Source of the DNA: Spirodela intermedia
Lineage: Eukaryota; Streptophyta; Magnoliopsida; Alismatales; Araceae
DNA: 64,000 nt
Assembly: GCA_902729315.2 (NCBI GenBank)
Contig: LR746268.1
Coordinates: 7,733,501 to 7,797,500 of the forward strand
Direction of reading: 5' to 3'
Shown here: positions 1 to 10,864 of the stretch, in pieces
Layout: each line of letters opens with the position of its first letter
Position numbering within the stretch: the stretch's first letter is position 1
Made by a program: the position numbers and the translations under genes
The notes under the pieces: model-generated
Database searches by the model: none
What the model was told of the DNA's origin: nothing
The model's input: the letters and a program-made list of their open reading frames with translations, nothing else

Positions 1-1395
1 ATTGTGGTCGGGTTTACAGATCTAATCCTGCCTTTGTATTTAATCATTCGTTATATCTATGTTTTGAAAACAGAAATTTTCATAATTACGCGTCCTCAGC
101 CACATGCTTTTTTGCTCTTGTAATTGTTCTTTAAGTGTCATGAAAGTGGTGATTATATATCTCTTCAAGGTAAATGTTAACATATCTTCCGTGATGGTCA
201 ATTGACAAGAAAATTCAATAGCTTTCGAAGTGAAAGATTAAGCAAATAATAATCAATTTCTGGTTTATTAGGACCTTTTTCTGTCTGGTTACAAGCTTGT
301 TCAAAGATTTCCAATTCTAACCTTTAAAGTCCATTGCACCCCATGATGTAAATATGCTTCTTTTGTGTACTATCGTCCGACAGCTCAAATTTATAATCCG
401 AATTCTTTTAAAAATTCATAAAAAAACGAATCAGGGAGAAGCGTACCAGACGATGGGATTACGGGGGAAAAGCGGTGAATTGAAGAAGAGGTGAAACCCA
501 TCCGGGGAGAGACTCTGCTATTGCCCACGGATATCCTCGTCCTCGGATAACAAGAATCCTGATTTGTAATCAGTTCTTAGTACATATAAGAAGATAGGTT
601 CACCCCAAATCCTCCCCCCCCCCTCCTACCATCACCTCTCTCTAAGAAAAACGAAATCCAAGTTACTCGCTCAGATGGGGTGAGACAGAGAGTCAAACCT
701 TTAGCCTGTTGTGGAACTGGGCCGTGCATGGAAAGGAGGAGGATACTTCTGCCGGGCCAGAGAACCGTTGCTGCACCCCGCAGCAGCATGACGGATTCAG
801 CACAGCCGTCTGCATCCGGTGAACACTTCCCCCCGACAGGGGCAACGGAATAGAAGTGACGGCGGCGAGAAGACAGAAAGAACCACCAGAGGAACCGTAC
901 GCCGGCGGCGGCGACCAGGCTGCGCTCCTCCGCTCGCGATTCTCCGACTCGGCCGACGAAACCGGAGAGACGAAAGAGGCGACGCCGCTTCCACAGCTTA
1001 TTCCGACCCCTTGCTTCTGGGATGTTCCAAGCGGACGGTGTATAACCCCGTCACGGCTTTGATGTGTTTCGGATCTGAATGTTCCCCACTTGTGGAGCAG
1101 AAAAACCCGTTTCGACCTCATCGGATCATCCCTTCCACGTGGGCCAATCAGATCCACATGTTGTCGCTTGTGGGTCCACCTTCCCTTTTGCCGTCCACTA
1201 ACCGTGGAAACCACAAGCGCCCAGACATCTCCTAATCTCGATCGGACGGCCATCGATAGCCACGTGCCACTCTCGAAATTAGCAAGCCGTGTGGGTCCCC
1301 AGGCCGCCCACGTCCCCAACCAGCCGCCGGAAAGATGCAGGGCAGCGCGATGATTTCGAAGGGAAGAAGAAAGGTACAGGCTTCCCTTTGGATTC
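1..1395. other. Intergenic, no gene recognised
   Basis: The first ~600 bases are AT-rich and non-coding in appearance. From about 800 to 1390 the sequence is GC-rich and open in several frames on both strands, but no frame gives a product I recognise and none has domain-like composition. Part of 1000-1395 probably belongs to the 3' untranslated region of the minus-strand PPR gene that ends at 1396. Confidence 0.5.
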
Positions 1396-2862
1396 TCAGC
1401 GGAGGAGCTTCACCTGCCCACAAGGGGCTCCGGGTTTTATCTGTAGAGAGCTGCTCCCGGGTTTGTTCTGTACGCCGTCGCGCTTCATCGCCTCCCTCAG
1501 CCTCAACACGTCTCCCCACATCCCGCCGGCGGCATATATGTTCGACAAGGCGATGTAGTCCTCGCATGCAGCGGCGGCGCCGCATGGGGGCCCATCGGGT
1601 CCCCTCTCCAGCTGCAGTAGCTTCCTCCCAATCTCCTCCCCAAGCGCGCTGCGGCCGTAGACCTTGCAGGCACACAGCAACGTCCTCCACAGCACGGCGT
1701 CCGGCGCCATCGGCATGTCTGTGACGAACCGAAGGGCCTCCTCCACCATGCCCACCCGAGCGAGAAGGTCCACCACGCAGCCGTAGTGCTGGACGCTCGG
1801 CGCGACGCCAAACCTGCGGGTCATGGTCTCGAACAGGTGCAGGCCTTCGTTCACCAGCCCTGCGTGGCAGCAAGCGGATAGCAGGCAGGTGAAGGTTACG
1901 GCATTGGGGGATACACCCTCGGCGAGCATCGCGTCAAGCAGCTCGATGGCCGCCTCTCCTCGGCCGTGGAAGGCGAGTGCCGCCGTCATGACCGTCCAGG
2001 TCAAGACGTTCTTCTCTCTGGTTTCCGCAAAAATCATCTGCGCGCTGCTCAGGCACCCGCATTTCGAGTACATATCCACCAGCCCAGTGCCGATGAAGGC
2101 ATCGTCTTGGATGGAGATGGCCTTCAATATGTGGCCATGGATCGAGCTCCCTAGAGCCAGCTCGCCGAGCCGGGCGCAGGCGGAGAGCATCACCACCATC
2201 GTCCTCTCCGTCGGCCTCGTGCCCCCCTCATCGAGAAGCAGGTCTCTGAACAACGCCGCCGCTTCGGCAGCCCCCCCCCCGAGGCAGCACCCGGCCATCA
2301 GGGCGTTCCACGTTGCGCTGCTCCTTCTCGGCATTTCGTCGAACAGCTGCCGGGCAGAGTCGATCTCCCCGAGACTCCCGTAGAAATGGACCCCTGTCGT
2401 GAGGACCGCCACATCCATGGCCTCCGGCGGCCGGGTCTTCACGATCTGGGCGTGAACTTGCATCCCCTCTCGCAGGCCAGCAGAGCGGGCGCACGCGCCG
2501 AGGACGTAAATGAGCGTTCGATCGTCCGGCGCCGGCGCGCCACCGCCGCCGCCGCTGCGGGCACCGAGACGGGCGTAGAGCAAGATAGCTTCTTGCGGAG
2601 GGCTGCGCCGGATCATGACGTTCCAGGTGAACACGTCGGCCTCCCTGGCATGGTAGCGGAAAGCTAGATGGGCGAAATTCATGCCCTCTGGAGCTGAAAC
2701 CCCGGCGTAGCGTTCGATCAGCCTACCGACGGCGCTGTCCCGGCGGAGGGCGCCACTTACGATCATCTGTGCGTGGATTTGCTTCAGCTGCTCGATGCCC
2801 ACGGACGGAAAGTGGGTCTTCCCCAACAAATCTAAGCATCTTGCTCGCGGTAGCAGCAACAT
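1396..2862 (-). CDS. PLS-class pentatricopeptide repeat protein, E-type, single exon
   Basis: This 488-residue intronless gene encodes an RNA-binding PPR protein of the land-plant PLS subfamily. Such proteins usually act in mitochondria or plastids in C-to-U editing or other RNA processing. Residues ~24-36 carry the opening motif (QLKQIHAQMIVSG), and P, L and S repeats follow. Visible repeat signatures include FTWNVMI, ATWNALMAGC, LVDMYSKCGCLSSAQMIF, LTWTVMTA and VTFTCLLSACCHAGLV. The C-terminus has an E/E+ region (DAVLWRTLLCACKVYG, then YIALSNIYAAGGMWGDV and NKPGSSSLQI) and stops without a DYW deaminase domain, so any editing role would need a deaminase supplied in trans. The start fits the family, which often opens with a short hydrophobic and basic leader. 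An organelle-targeting peptide is not obvious. The layout resembles MEF20-type proteins, but orthology is unproven. GC content is high, as in other intronless PPR genes of monocots. Confidence 0.9.
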   Translation of the reverse strand: MLLLPRARCLDLLGKTHFPSVGIEQLKQIHAQMIVSGALRRDSAVGRLIERYAGVSAPEGMNFAHLAFRYHAREADVFTWNVMIRRSPPQEAILLYARLGARSGGGGGAPAPDDRTLIYVLGACARSAGLREGMQVHAQIVKTRPPEAMDVAVLTTGVHFYGSLGEIDSARQLFDEMPRRSSATWNALMAGCCLGGGAAEAAALFRDLLLDEGGTRPTERTMVVMLSACARLGELALGSSIHGHILKAISIQDDAFIGTGLVDMYSKCGCLSSAQMIFAETREKNVLTWTVMTAALAFHGRGEAAIELLDAMLAEGVSPNAVTFTCLLSACCHAGLVNEGLHLFETMTRRFGVAPSVQHYGCVVDLLARVGMVEEALRFVTDMPMAPDAVLWRTLLCACKVYGRSALGEEIGRKLLQLERGPDGPPCGAAAACEDYIALSNIYAAGGMWGDVLRLREAMKRDGVQNKPGSSSLQIKPGAPCGQVKLLR

Positions 2863-3521
2863 CCCCCCATGCCCAACTGACTACGAATCACTCCTACATG
2901 ATCAGCTGCTGCTCACGAGTGCATGCCCCGCCTGGGATTTATACATTTCGGCCAAAGTGGGCCATCCTATGGTCAATTCCAATCGGCCCCGGGTTTGCTA
3001 CGGTTCCGGCCCTGATGACAACGATTGCAGTCCACACCCCAGCTCAAGCCAGGCTCATGGCTTAAAATGTAATTTTCGGGCTCGTTGACAACGTACGCCG
3101 TTGACATTACCACTGGATTTAATAATATTTATTCGACCGATACAATTCCTCGCGCTGCCATACTACGCAGATTTATTACATATTTTAATAAGAAAAATAT
3201 GCTTCAAGGGGGAACTCAGAAATATCGAGTCCAGCTTTAAACTATTGGGACGAATGGTATTTCCCAACAAGTCAACGACTTTAGATGACAAGCGTGCCTC
3301 CAAGTCAATAACCTACGAGCCCTTTTTCGACCGGGCTGTATCACTACTGGCTCAGGCAATTTAGTGAGAGTCCAGATGATATTCAGAGGGCTCCATTCTA
3401 AGGGCAGTAATGCATTTGGACGACTAATCCATACACAGCAGTAGAGACAGCAAAATACAGCCAGGAAACCATGAACAAGAACGAAAACAGAGTAAATGAA
3501 CGACGGACCTCTAATAGCTGG
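2863..3521. other. Intergenic between PPR promoter side and hydrolase 3' end
   Basis: About 660 bases separate the PPR start codon from the hydrolase stop codon, both genes being on the minus strand. This stretch should hold the hydrolase 3' untranslated region (near 3400-3520) and the PPR promoter and leader. Short open frames here resemble nothing known to me. Confidence 0.5.
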
Positions 3522-6183
3522 CTAATTTGCGACCAAGAAATCATGCAACCAGGTTCTTGCGACGGCGAAGGCGTCCTCGGCGTCGTCGTCCTCCTCCTGG
3601 GACTCAGGCCGATGGGCGAAGCCATCTCCCCTCCCGTCGTAAACCACCACCTTGGCCCCCCTGATGCCCTTCTCCATCTCGCGGACCACGCTCAGAGGGC
3701 AATGCGGGTCGTCGTCTCCGCAGACGAATAGGACCGGAACTTTGATCTTGGGGCACAGGGCCGGGTTCATGTTTGTCCCGTAGAAGCAGACCCCGGTGCC
3801 GAAGTAGCCGCCCTCGTCGCGGGCTAATGTTTCGATCAGGTGATGGCCGCCGAAGCAGAAGCCAATGATCCCGAGCTTCTTAGATATGCCGGCAGCAATG
3901 TATTCCTCCGTTAGCCACTGGCATGACAATGCGATGTCTACGGCGACCCTCTCGGGGAGGTGACTAGCCACCCATGGCCCGAACTCAGCCTGCTGTCGGC
4001 CTGTCCTCCATGGGTTTCCGCGGAACAAGTCTGGGACGAGAACACTGTTTCCATGATGAGCACCAAGAGAAGGAGAGATCAGTCATTTGAACACGAAGAC
4101 AGCGGCTGCGGCTTCAAATAATCCTGCACATTATCTCCTGTACGCTGGATCAGAAGGACCATGTGAATCGAGATTCGGGAACAACTGCACAGAGTGCAGG
4201 AGATAATGTGCATTAAGTAGGCTTAACGAACGATAAAAATAATTATCAAAGAATTCTTATACCTAAGTAAAAAATAAATTCCCAAATGAACGATGAATGA
4301 TAATCTAATAAATAAATAAGGCACCACACTAATTTGATAATAAACACTTAGCAACGATCTAATTTCTAATTCATTTATAAGGTAATTTATTTAAGAATAA
4401 TGTTTTCTATTTACTTTAAAATGATGAATATATGATCATTTATCACTCATTAGTAAAATACTAGTTATCATCTTCAGCAATGATTATCATTGTAATCATG
4501 CAAGTGCTCAAGTTTTAATATCCTAGATAAACCCAGGGTTCAGGGTATAAAGAATCTGTTTAACATAGATAAACAGAATCAAATACGAAATCTTCTCATT
4601 GTAATATTGAGTAGAAACGCATGATAAATCTATAAGCGAGAAAATTACTGGGATATATAGGGCCAGATTATGACTAGCAAGGGCTGCTAAGGATTTACAA
4701 TTATAAGAGGATATTATAAGGCCAAAAACTTGAATTATACAGTCTGATAACTTAGGAGTTCAGAAAAAATATCATAAGACTCTAAATGAAGTTTCATCGT
4801 CCGCTGTCAGACACTGTCCACTCATCTGCAACCAGGATAAAACCCTTAGAATACATCCAAACTTAAGCAAGGCAGTGCTGCTTGGGTTGTGGTTAGACGT
4901 ACAAGATTAACGTAGAGGATATGAAAGCTGTTTATTTGATGAACTGAAATAGTTTACAACGAATTCCAGATAAAACATTGAAGTATCCTCAGACAAAACT
5001 GAATTAGTTGGGGCAAATTCCTTGAAAAGGGAATGAACAGGATAACATTAGAGTAAGGAGCAGAGCAGGTGAATCAAGATAGAGAAAACATTAGCGCAGT
5101 ATGATTTCATCATAGTTTTTTGATTTTCCGTTGCTAAAATGAAACTACTTTCATATAGTCATATGAACTTACTTGTAGCCACTGCAGGCAACTCTGTAGG
5201 CGAACTCTCTAGTAGATGAATCTTCAAACCCAAAAGCATCAGACAACAGCAGGACACCATTGCCATTGTTATTCTTCACTGCTTTCAGCAGATAAGCTCG
5301 GATGCTATCCTCGCCTTCCCCAATAACAAGTTCAATACCACTGACCAGCTCACACGTTTCATAATCAATGTCACCTTCTACTTTCTGTTGGCTGCACCAT
5401 ATCTTACCCACTGGACCATTAAGATGGAGAGAGACGTTCTGGTGACATAGACTGCACTTCCTCTGCGCAAATACTGAAGTATTACAGTTAGAAGATGTTC
5501 ATTTCCTCGTACAGCACCGCATACTATACAGACCATCTAGACATTCTCCACAACAAGAGTAAACCTCAAGCAGTGACGTTTTGAACAAAGAAGGCAATAG
5601 TTATGCATATTTACTAGTTTAAACCTCGAAACGAAATTTTATTTATCATATGAGGTAGAAAGGACCGAAAATTGTGGCATAAGAAATCAGGGGGTATATG
5701 AAAACTTATACAGAGCCGGAAATGCTCCTTCAGCCATGGGTGCTGAGAAGATAGGAAAAGAGGATCGCAAAGAACGCGCAAAAAGAGGAAATAAGAGAAT
5801 GAACAGCCACAATTGCCAGCAAACAGCACATCAGATATTGCAGTAGAAAGAATTAAAAAAAAAAGAAGAAATGAGTTCCGGAAGCAGCAAAATGTACAGC
5901 CACATAAAGATATTTGCCGCGATTTTCGCCATGCAGGTCCCAGGGTTTACTCCAGCAGTAACTGCTAGCGAGAGCGACCGAATCGAGGGAGAATAAGACG
6001 GTAGACTAAAATCGTGCTTACGGAGGAGAAAGCGAAGCTAGAGGCAACCCGTGCTCCGCGAATGAAGGAGGAACGGCTGGGCGAGCGAAGACGCCGGCGG
6101 AAGAACGCGGGAGCTCGCGGGGGATATGACATAGGGAGAGCGGCGGCCGCCGTGGCCGGAAGCACCCGCGGCGGTGGTGCCAT
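3522..6183 (-). CDS. Dienelactone hydrolase family protein (CMBL-like), probably plastid-targeted, 3 exons
   Basis: Three exons join in frame: 6183-6022, 5462-5173 and 4044-3522, giving 324 residues. The introns use GTAAGC/CAG and GTAAGT/CAG. Exon 1 (54 residues) is rich in Ala, Pro, Ser and Arg and looks like a chloroplast transit peptide. Exon 2 opens with a small Cys cluster (CSLCHQ, then a further Cys ~18 residues on) and contains GVLLLSDAFGFEDSSTREFA, the start of the alpha/beta-hydrolase fold. Exon 3 holds the catalytic residues: nucleophile Cys ~214 in GFCFGG, Asp ~261-263 in CGDDDPHC, and His ~295 in GFAHRPES. This is the Cys-Asp-His triad of the dienelactone hydrolase / carboxymethylenebutenolidase family. 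Plant members are uncharacterised hydrolases, and the closest I recall is Arabidopsis At1g35420. The substrate is unknown. Intron 2 (4045-5172) is AT-rich and contains a 16-bp inverted repeat. Confidence 0.9.
4125..4212. repeat. Hairpin-forming inverted repeat in hydrolase intron 2
   Basis: TGCACATTATCTCCTG at 4125-4140 is the exact reverse complement of 4197-4212, with a 56-base spacer. The two arms form a perfect 16-bp stem. It sits inside the long AT-rich intron of the hydrolase gene. It may be the remains of a small foldback element or MITE; no clear target-site duplication is visible. Confidence 0.7.
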
Positions 6184-6604
6184 CGATTTGGGCGGTGCTC
6201 CGTCGGATCCTATCTGGTTAGGAGGCGTAGGGAGGAAAATATCAGTCCAGAGATTCTTCTCTCTCTGCCTCGATCCTCACTCCATCCAATAAGCGTTTGG
6301 TTTGAATATCGAGGCCAATGTGGCAATGGGTCCCACAAACAGCTGATCTATACGATGGGTCGAAGGGGTTGGGCATGAGCCATGCTGGAGGTGGGGCCCA
6401 TAGAGATAAAACCCTAACTCAAAATTGCCCAAGTTTTTGGAGCGTCTCACGTGCCGGTGGGTTTCCCTGTCCGACCGCCATCGGTGGATGGCAGATTCAC
6501 AGCGCCCGGATTAGCCGGCAGCGGCAGCTCCCGCCTTCTGCGATCGACGGCCGGGAGAGGGTGGGCAACTCGTCAAGGAAGGGCACGCAGGGTAGAGCGG
6601 GTAG
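6184..6604. promoter_or_regulatory. Bidirectional promoter with site II (GGGCCCA) and telo-box
   Basis: Only 421 bases separate the divergent start codons of the hydrolase (minus) and the CDKAL1 homologue (plus). Within it, GGGCCCA at 6394-6400 contains TGGGCC on the minus strand, a TCP-type site II element. AAACCCTAA at 6408-6416 is a canonical telo-box. The two sit 8 bases apart. In plants this pair is known from promoters of housekeeping and translation-related genes. That it drives CDKAL1, the hydrolase or both is inference. Confidence 0.55.
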
Positions 6605-9600
6605 ATGGAGGACATCGAGGATGTCGTCGCCTTCGGGGAACCTCCAGGGCTTCGCTTACCCCTTCCGCCGTCGTTAGCCATGAAGCCTAGAACCCGTCAG
6701 AGGAGAAATCGAGCGGTCCCCGCTCCCGCTCCCGGCATCCCTGGCACTCAGGTTTTACCCGCGTTTGTCTTAGTTTCCTCGAGTTCGCTGTCTTTCCGTC
6801 TCATGCCGCTTCAGAGTGGTTATGGCTTTGATTTCTGATACTCTTTCTTTTTTCTCTATATATTCATCCTTGTGACTGTCCATGCTCGATTTCAGACGAT
6901 ATATTTGAAAACATTTGGATGCTCGCACAACCAGGCAAGTGCTCCTTGTCCCTTGTTCCTATTTTAGCTTGGTTGGGAAACGACAGTCGAAAGGGCAGCT
7001 ACAATTTGCGGTGACTGTGAATCCTCAAGATGCAGACTTGTTTTCTTTCAGAGTGACAGTGAGTACATGGCTGGGCAGCTCTCCTCATTCGGATATGCGG
7101 TGACTGATGATCCTGAAGGGGCAGACCTGTGGCTGATAAACACGTAATTCTCGTTCTCTCTTTAACATTCTCTTTCTGAACTGCCTTTCAGTTTTCTTTA
7201 ACCAGAGCGTACCTCTTCTCTAGATCAAAAGCTCTCGTACTTTTGTTCGATTGCTTCTGTTCTGTACTTAGTGCGTCCAGAGAGGCATTCTTATTCTTAC
7301 TGGTGAAAAATGTGATCGGCATGTTGCGGATGTTTTTGGCTGAAGCGTTCTTATTACACCTAGCCTTTCAAGTGCTCGTGATTTCTACTTAATTCATGAA
7401 TCCCTCTCGAATGCATTTTCTATCTCCCTCTTTCTTTCTCAGAAGGTCCCCCAGCGTTCTGTGTTATCTCACAATGGCGGTAGTTTCACAAGAATCCTAG
7501 TATATACCGACTGCAAAGTTCCCCTACTTCTCTACAACTGCTAGATATTTAAGGATTATCCCGGTTGTTTCATATTCTTACCGTCCTAATGGTCATACTA
7601 AGAAATCTGAGGTCTTGAACATTTGGGGTCTCAGATTTAGCTGCTTCATGCACCAACCCAGGACGGGCAACTATATCATTTTTGTGTATGGTACTTATTT
7701 TCCGGCACCAATTATTCAAAACAGGTGCACTGTGAAGTCTCCAAGTCAGTCTGCTATGGATACTCTTATTTCGAAGTGCAAAAGCGCAAGAAAGGCACTT
7801 GTAGTTGCTGGTTGTGTCCCCCAGGGAAGCCGAGATCTGAAGGAACTTGAAGGTGTTAGTGTGATCGGAGTCCAACAAATAGACCGCGTAGTTGAAGTTG
7901 TGGAAGAAACTCTGAAGGGACATGAAGTGAGGCTCTTAAGTCGGAAAACATTGCCATCGCTTGACCTCCCAAAGGTACAGTTTCCTCAGTAGTGCATGTG
8001 ATTTTTTCTTGTAATCACATTTTCTTTTAAACAGTTTATGACTCATTGGCTATAACTCTGCCATTGGGCTTGAATTCGTATCATGTTTTATTAACAGGTG
8101 AGAAAGAACAGATTTATTGAGATTCTTCCAATTAATGTTGGTTGTTTAGGGGCTTGCACTTACTGCAAGACAAAACATGCTCGTGGCCATTTGGGGAGTT
8201 ATACTGTGAGCAGTCTTGTAAGATTCTCCTGCACTGGTTTGTTGTAAATTCTTTACATGCTATATGTTTTTTTGATCAATTGAAGTCTGAAATTTTTGGT
8301 GTAGGTAGAACGGGTAAAAGCTGTTGTATCTGAAGGGGTTAAAGAGATATGGCTAAGTAGTGAAGATACGGGAGCGTATGGTAAATTTCTGTATTTTCAT
8401 TACGTTGTGTCGTTCTGCTACTAGACAGAAGGTGATGATTCGTGCTGGGAAATAACTCTTTCATATGGCTCAACTTCTAGAGTCTCTAATTAAGTTCTAT
8501 AGACGAGTCTCTGGTAACAGCGGAAGTGAAACTCCTGTTGTCAAGGTTATCTCGCTTGATGAATAGTGGGCTTTCAGAGGTCATCTTTAAAATTATTAGC
8601 AAATTCAGGATACAAATAGACGAGAAAGAAGTTTCAATATTGGCCCCTTGCCAATTTTTGCAGGATATTTTGCCAACGGTGTACTCGTACATCTAATTGG
8701 ACATTCTTGGTAGTGCTAGATTGTGATGCTCATATTGATCTGTAGAATTCACATGGGAGTGGGGTATATGTTGCCGTTGAGATTCAATCCAGTGCATTCA
8801 TTTCAATTCCCTGTCATCTTGATCATAATGCAGGGCGCGACATTGGAGTAAATCTCCCAACCTTATTGAATGCAATTGTTGCGGAACTTCCTGCTGATAG
8901 AAGTACAATGCTGCGTATCGGAATGACGAATCCCCCCTTTATACTGGAGCATTTGATAGAGATCGCTGAGATTTTTCGCCATCCATGTGTTTATTCCTTT
9001 CTTCACGTTCCTGTGCAATCCGGGAGCGACTCAGTCCTCAGTGTAAGTTGTGAAGCTGAAAGCCTTTTTGTGGCATAAGAATTCTATTGCATGGACACAC
9101 ACGCACAGATCATAGTTGTTTGGTTTGTAATCAGTTCGTCAATATTTTGGCTCTCACTTGAATCCTATTCGCATGATGGCAGGTGATGAATCGTGAATAC
9201 ACGGTCAGTGATTTCAGATCTGTCGTGGATACCCTGACTCAACTTGTTCCCGGAATGCAGATTGCGACTGATATTATCTGTGGATTCCCCGGTATATCCT
9301 CATCGGTTTGCATCAAATTCTGGCTCCTTGAAATAAAAACTTCAGTTTTTAAAGCTATACCCTTGTGCCCTTCTTTCTTCAGGGGAGACTGATGACGATT
9401 TTGCTCAAACTGTTGACCTTGTCAAGGAGTACAGCTTTCCTCAGGTTCATATCTCCCAGTTCTATCCCAGACCAGGTAGGCCCTTTGGCTCAGCCCATCA
9501 TCTCGTCGCATCTCTTTCGGGTTCCTTTTCTATCTTTTCTGGCTTGGATCCCATGTGCTTGCGAGATGAGCGATAGAATGAAAGAGGAAGAATCATATCA

Positions 9601-10598
9601 CGAGAGTTACTTGAGTGGTGTGCATGGAAGTTTCTTCTGAATGAGGAACGTCTTGAAGGCGACAGGATTATAATCTATATCGAGAATGCCTGCTTTTGGT
9701 CAACTTTCTGAAGGTCAGGCGCGCTGCTTTTGGTTACTCAGGGACACCTGCTGCGAGGATGAAGAAGGTCCCGAGCACAGAAGTGAAGAAGCGGAGTCGT
9801 GAATTGACGGCTGTTTTTGAGTCGTTCTCCCCTTACCAAGGGATGGAAGGTCAAATCGAGAGGATATGGATCACAGAAATCGCCACCGATGGGGTTCATC
9901 TGGTACATAAACTTCCCCGTCTTCCCCCCCTCTCTCATATTTTCCCCGCTGTTTCCTGCACTTGATCTCTATCGCAGATTCCCGAAGCCACTGTAAGTCC
10001 TCCTGGGATTGGGTGATGCTGATGCAGTGGATGGAGAGGACATTCGTTACTGGATCTTTGGGTCAGTCTCTTCTTTTGTGATTCCCAGGTGGGCCACACA
10101 AAAGGATACATCCAGGTGCTTGTGATTGCCCCGGAGCGGATGCTGGGGACATCCGCCGACGTGAAGATCATCTCCGTGGGCAGGTGGTCCGTCTTTGGGG
10201 AGATTCTTGAACCTCCAGCTCCAGTCCCTGGCGAGGAGGGCCTCCCATCAAGCGCTTTTCACTGCCGACCTTCGCCCCAAGAGCGGAGAACCCACGGCTG
10301 CGGCTGCTCGGGAGAACCGGCGGCCGTCGACAAGTTGGTCCTGGACGAGCCGTCAGCTATAGCTCATCAAGCTGCAAGTAATCTCAGTGGCTTCTTCCGT
10401 TCGGTGCCGCTGCTCCGGAAGCGGAAGGTTGGTGGCCGAACCGATGCGCCTGCGACGGACTCGACGGAGAGGCTGATGAAGGAGAAGGGTGAGCTCGGCG
10501 CTCTGGACTGGGTTCTTATCGGCGGCGCATTTTTTAGCTTCCTGACCATTGTATTCGTATTGATAGTCCTAATCCCTAAGATTGCTTCCACCAGATGA
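6605..10598 (+). CDS. CDKAL1: CDKAL1-type threonylcarbamoyladenosine tRNA methylthiotransferase, 11 exons
   Basis: Eleven exons join in frame to 601 residues: 6605-6751, 6896-6934, 7052-7143, 7725-7974, 8098-8217, 8305-8380, 8834-9042, 9183-9291, 9383-9475, 9742-9902 and 10089-10598. The enzyme converts t6A37 to ms2t6A in tRNAs decoding ANN codons. The N-terminal methylthiotransferase domain carries Fe-S cysteines in TFGCSHNQ (~58), NTCTVKS (~94) and AGCVPQ. The radical-SAM cluster motif CxxxCxxC (CLGACTYC) is at ~192-199. A TRAM domain follows near the start of the last exons, up to WSVFGEIL. The final ~29 residues form one hydrophobic helix ([19 protein letters not shown]) before a short basic tail, matching the ER tail anchor of animal CDKAL1 (579 aa). 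The intron after exon 2 starts with GCAAGT, a GC-AG intron. The gene is tail-to-tail with the MCTP gene, 266 bases away. Confidence 0.93.
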
Positions 10599-10864
10599 AA
10601 TTGTGAGTAGATTAATTCCATGTGTCTTCTTCTAAACTGGTTTCGTTGTCTATGATGTGATGTGATGTGATACTCTCGTTAACTGGGCCTGCAAGACAAA
10701 CTAAGCGAATTGATGGGAGGGGGAGGGAGAAATTGACAGCAGGCGATATGGGGGGTTGCAGAGATGTGCGAGGAGGCTGGAGACGTTCTTCCAAGAAGGG
10801 TACAAGAACAGAAACCAGGAACAGTCGAAAACTAGCAAAGGGTCCCCGACGCCGGCGACGGCGC

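Noticed and set aside
693-1319. 208-codon minus-strand open frame
   Set aside because: No recognisable motif. It lies in GC-rich DNA downstream of the PPR gene, and the opposite strand is equally open.
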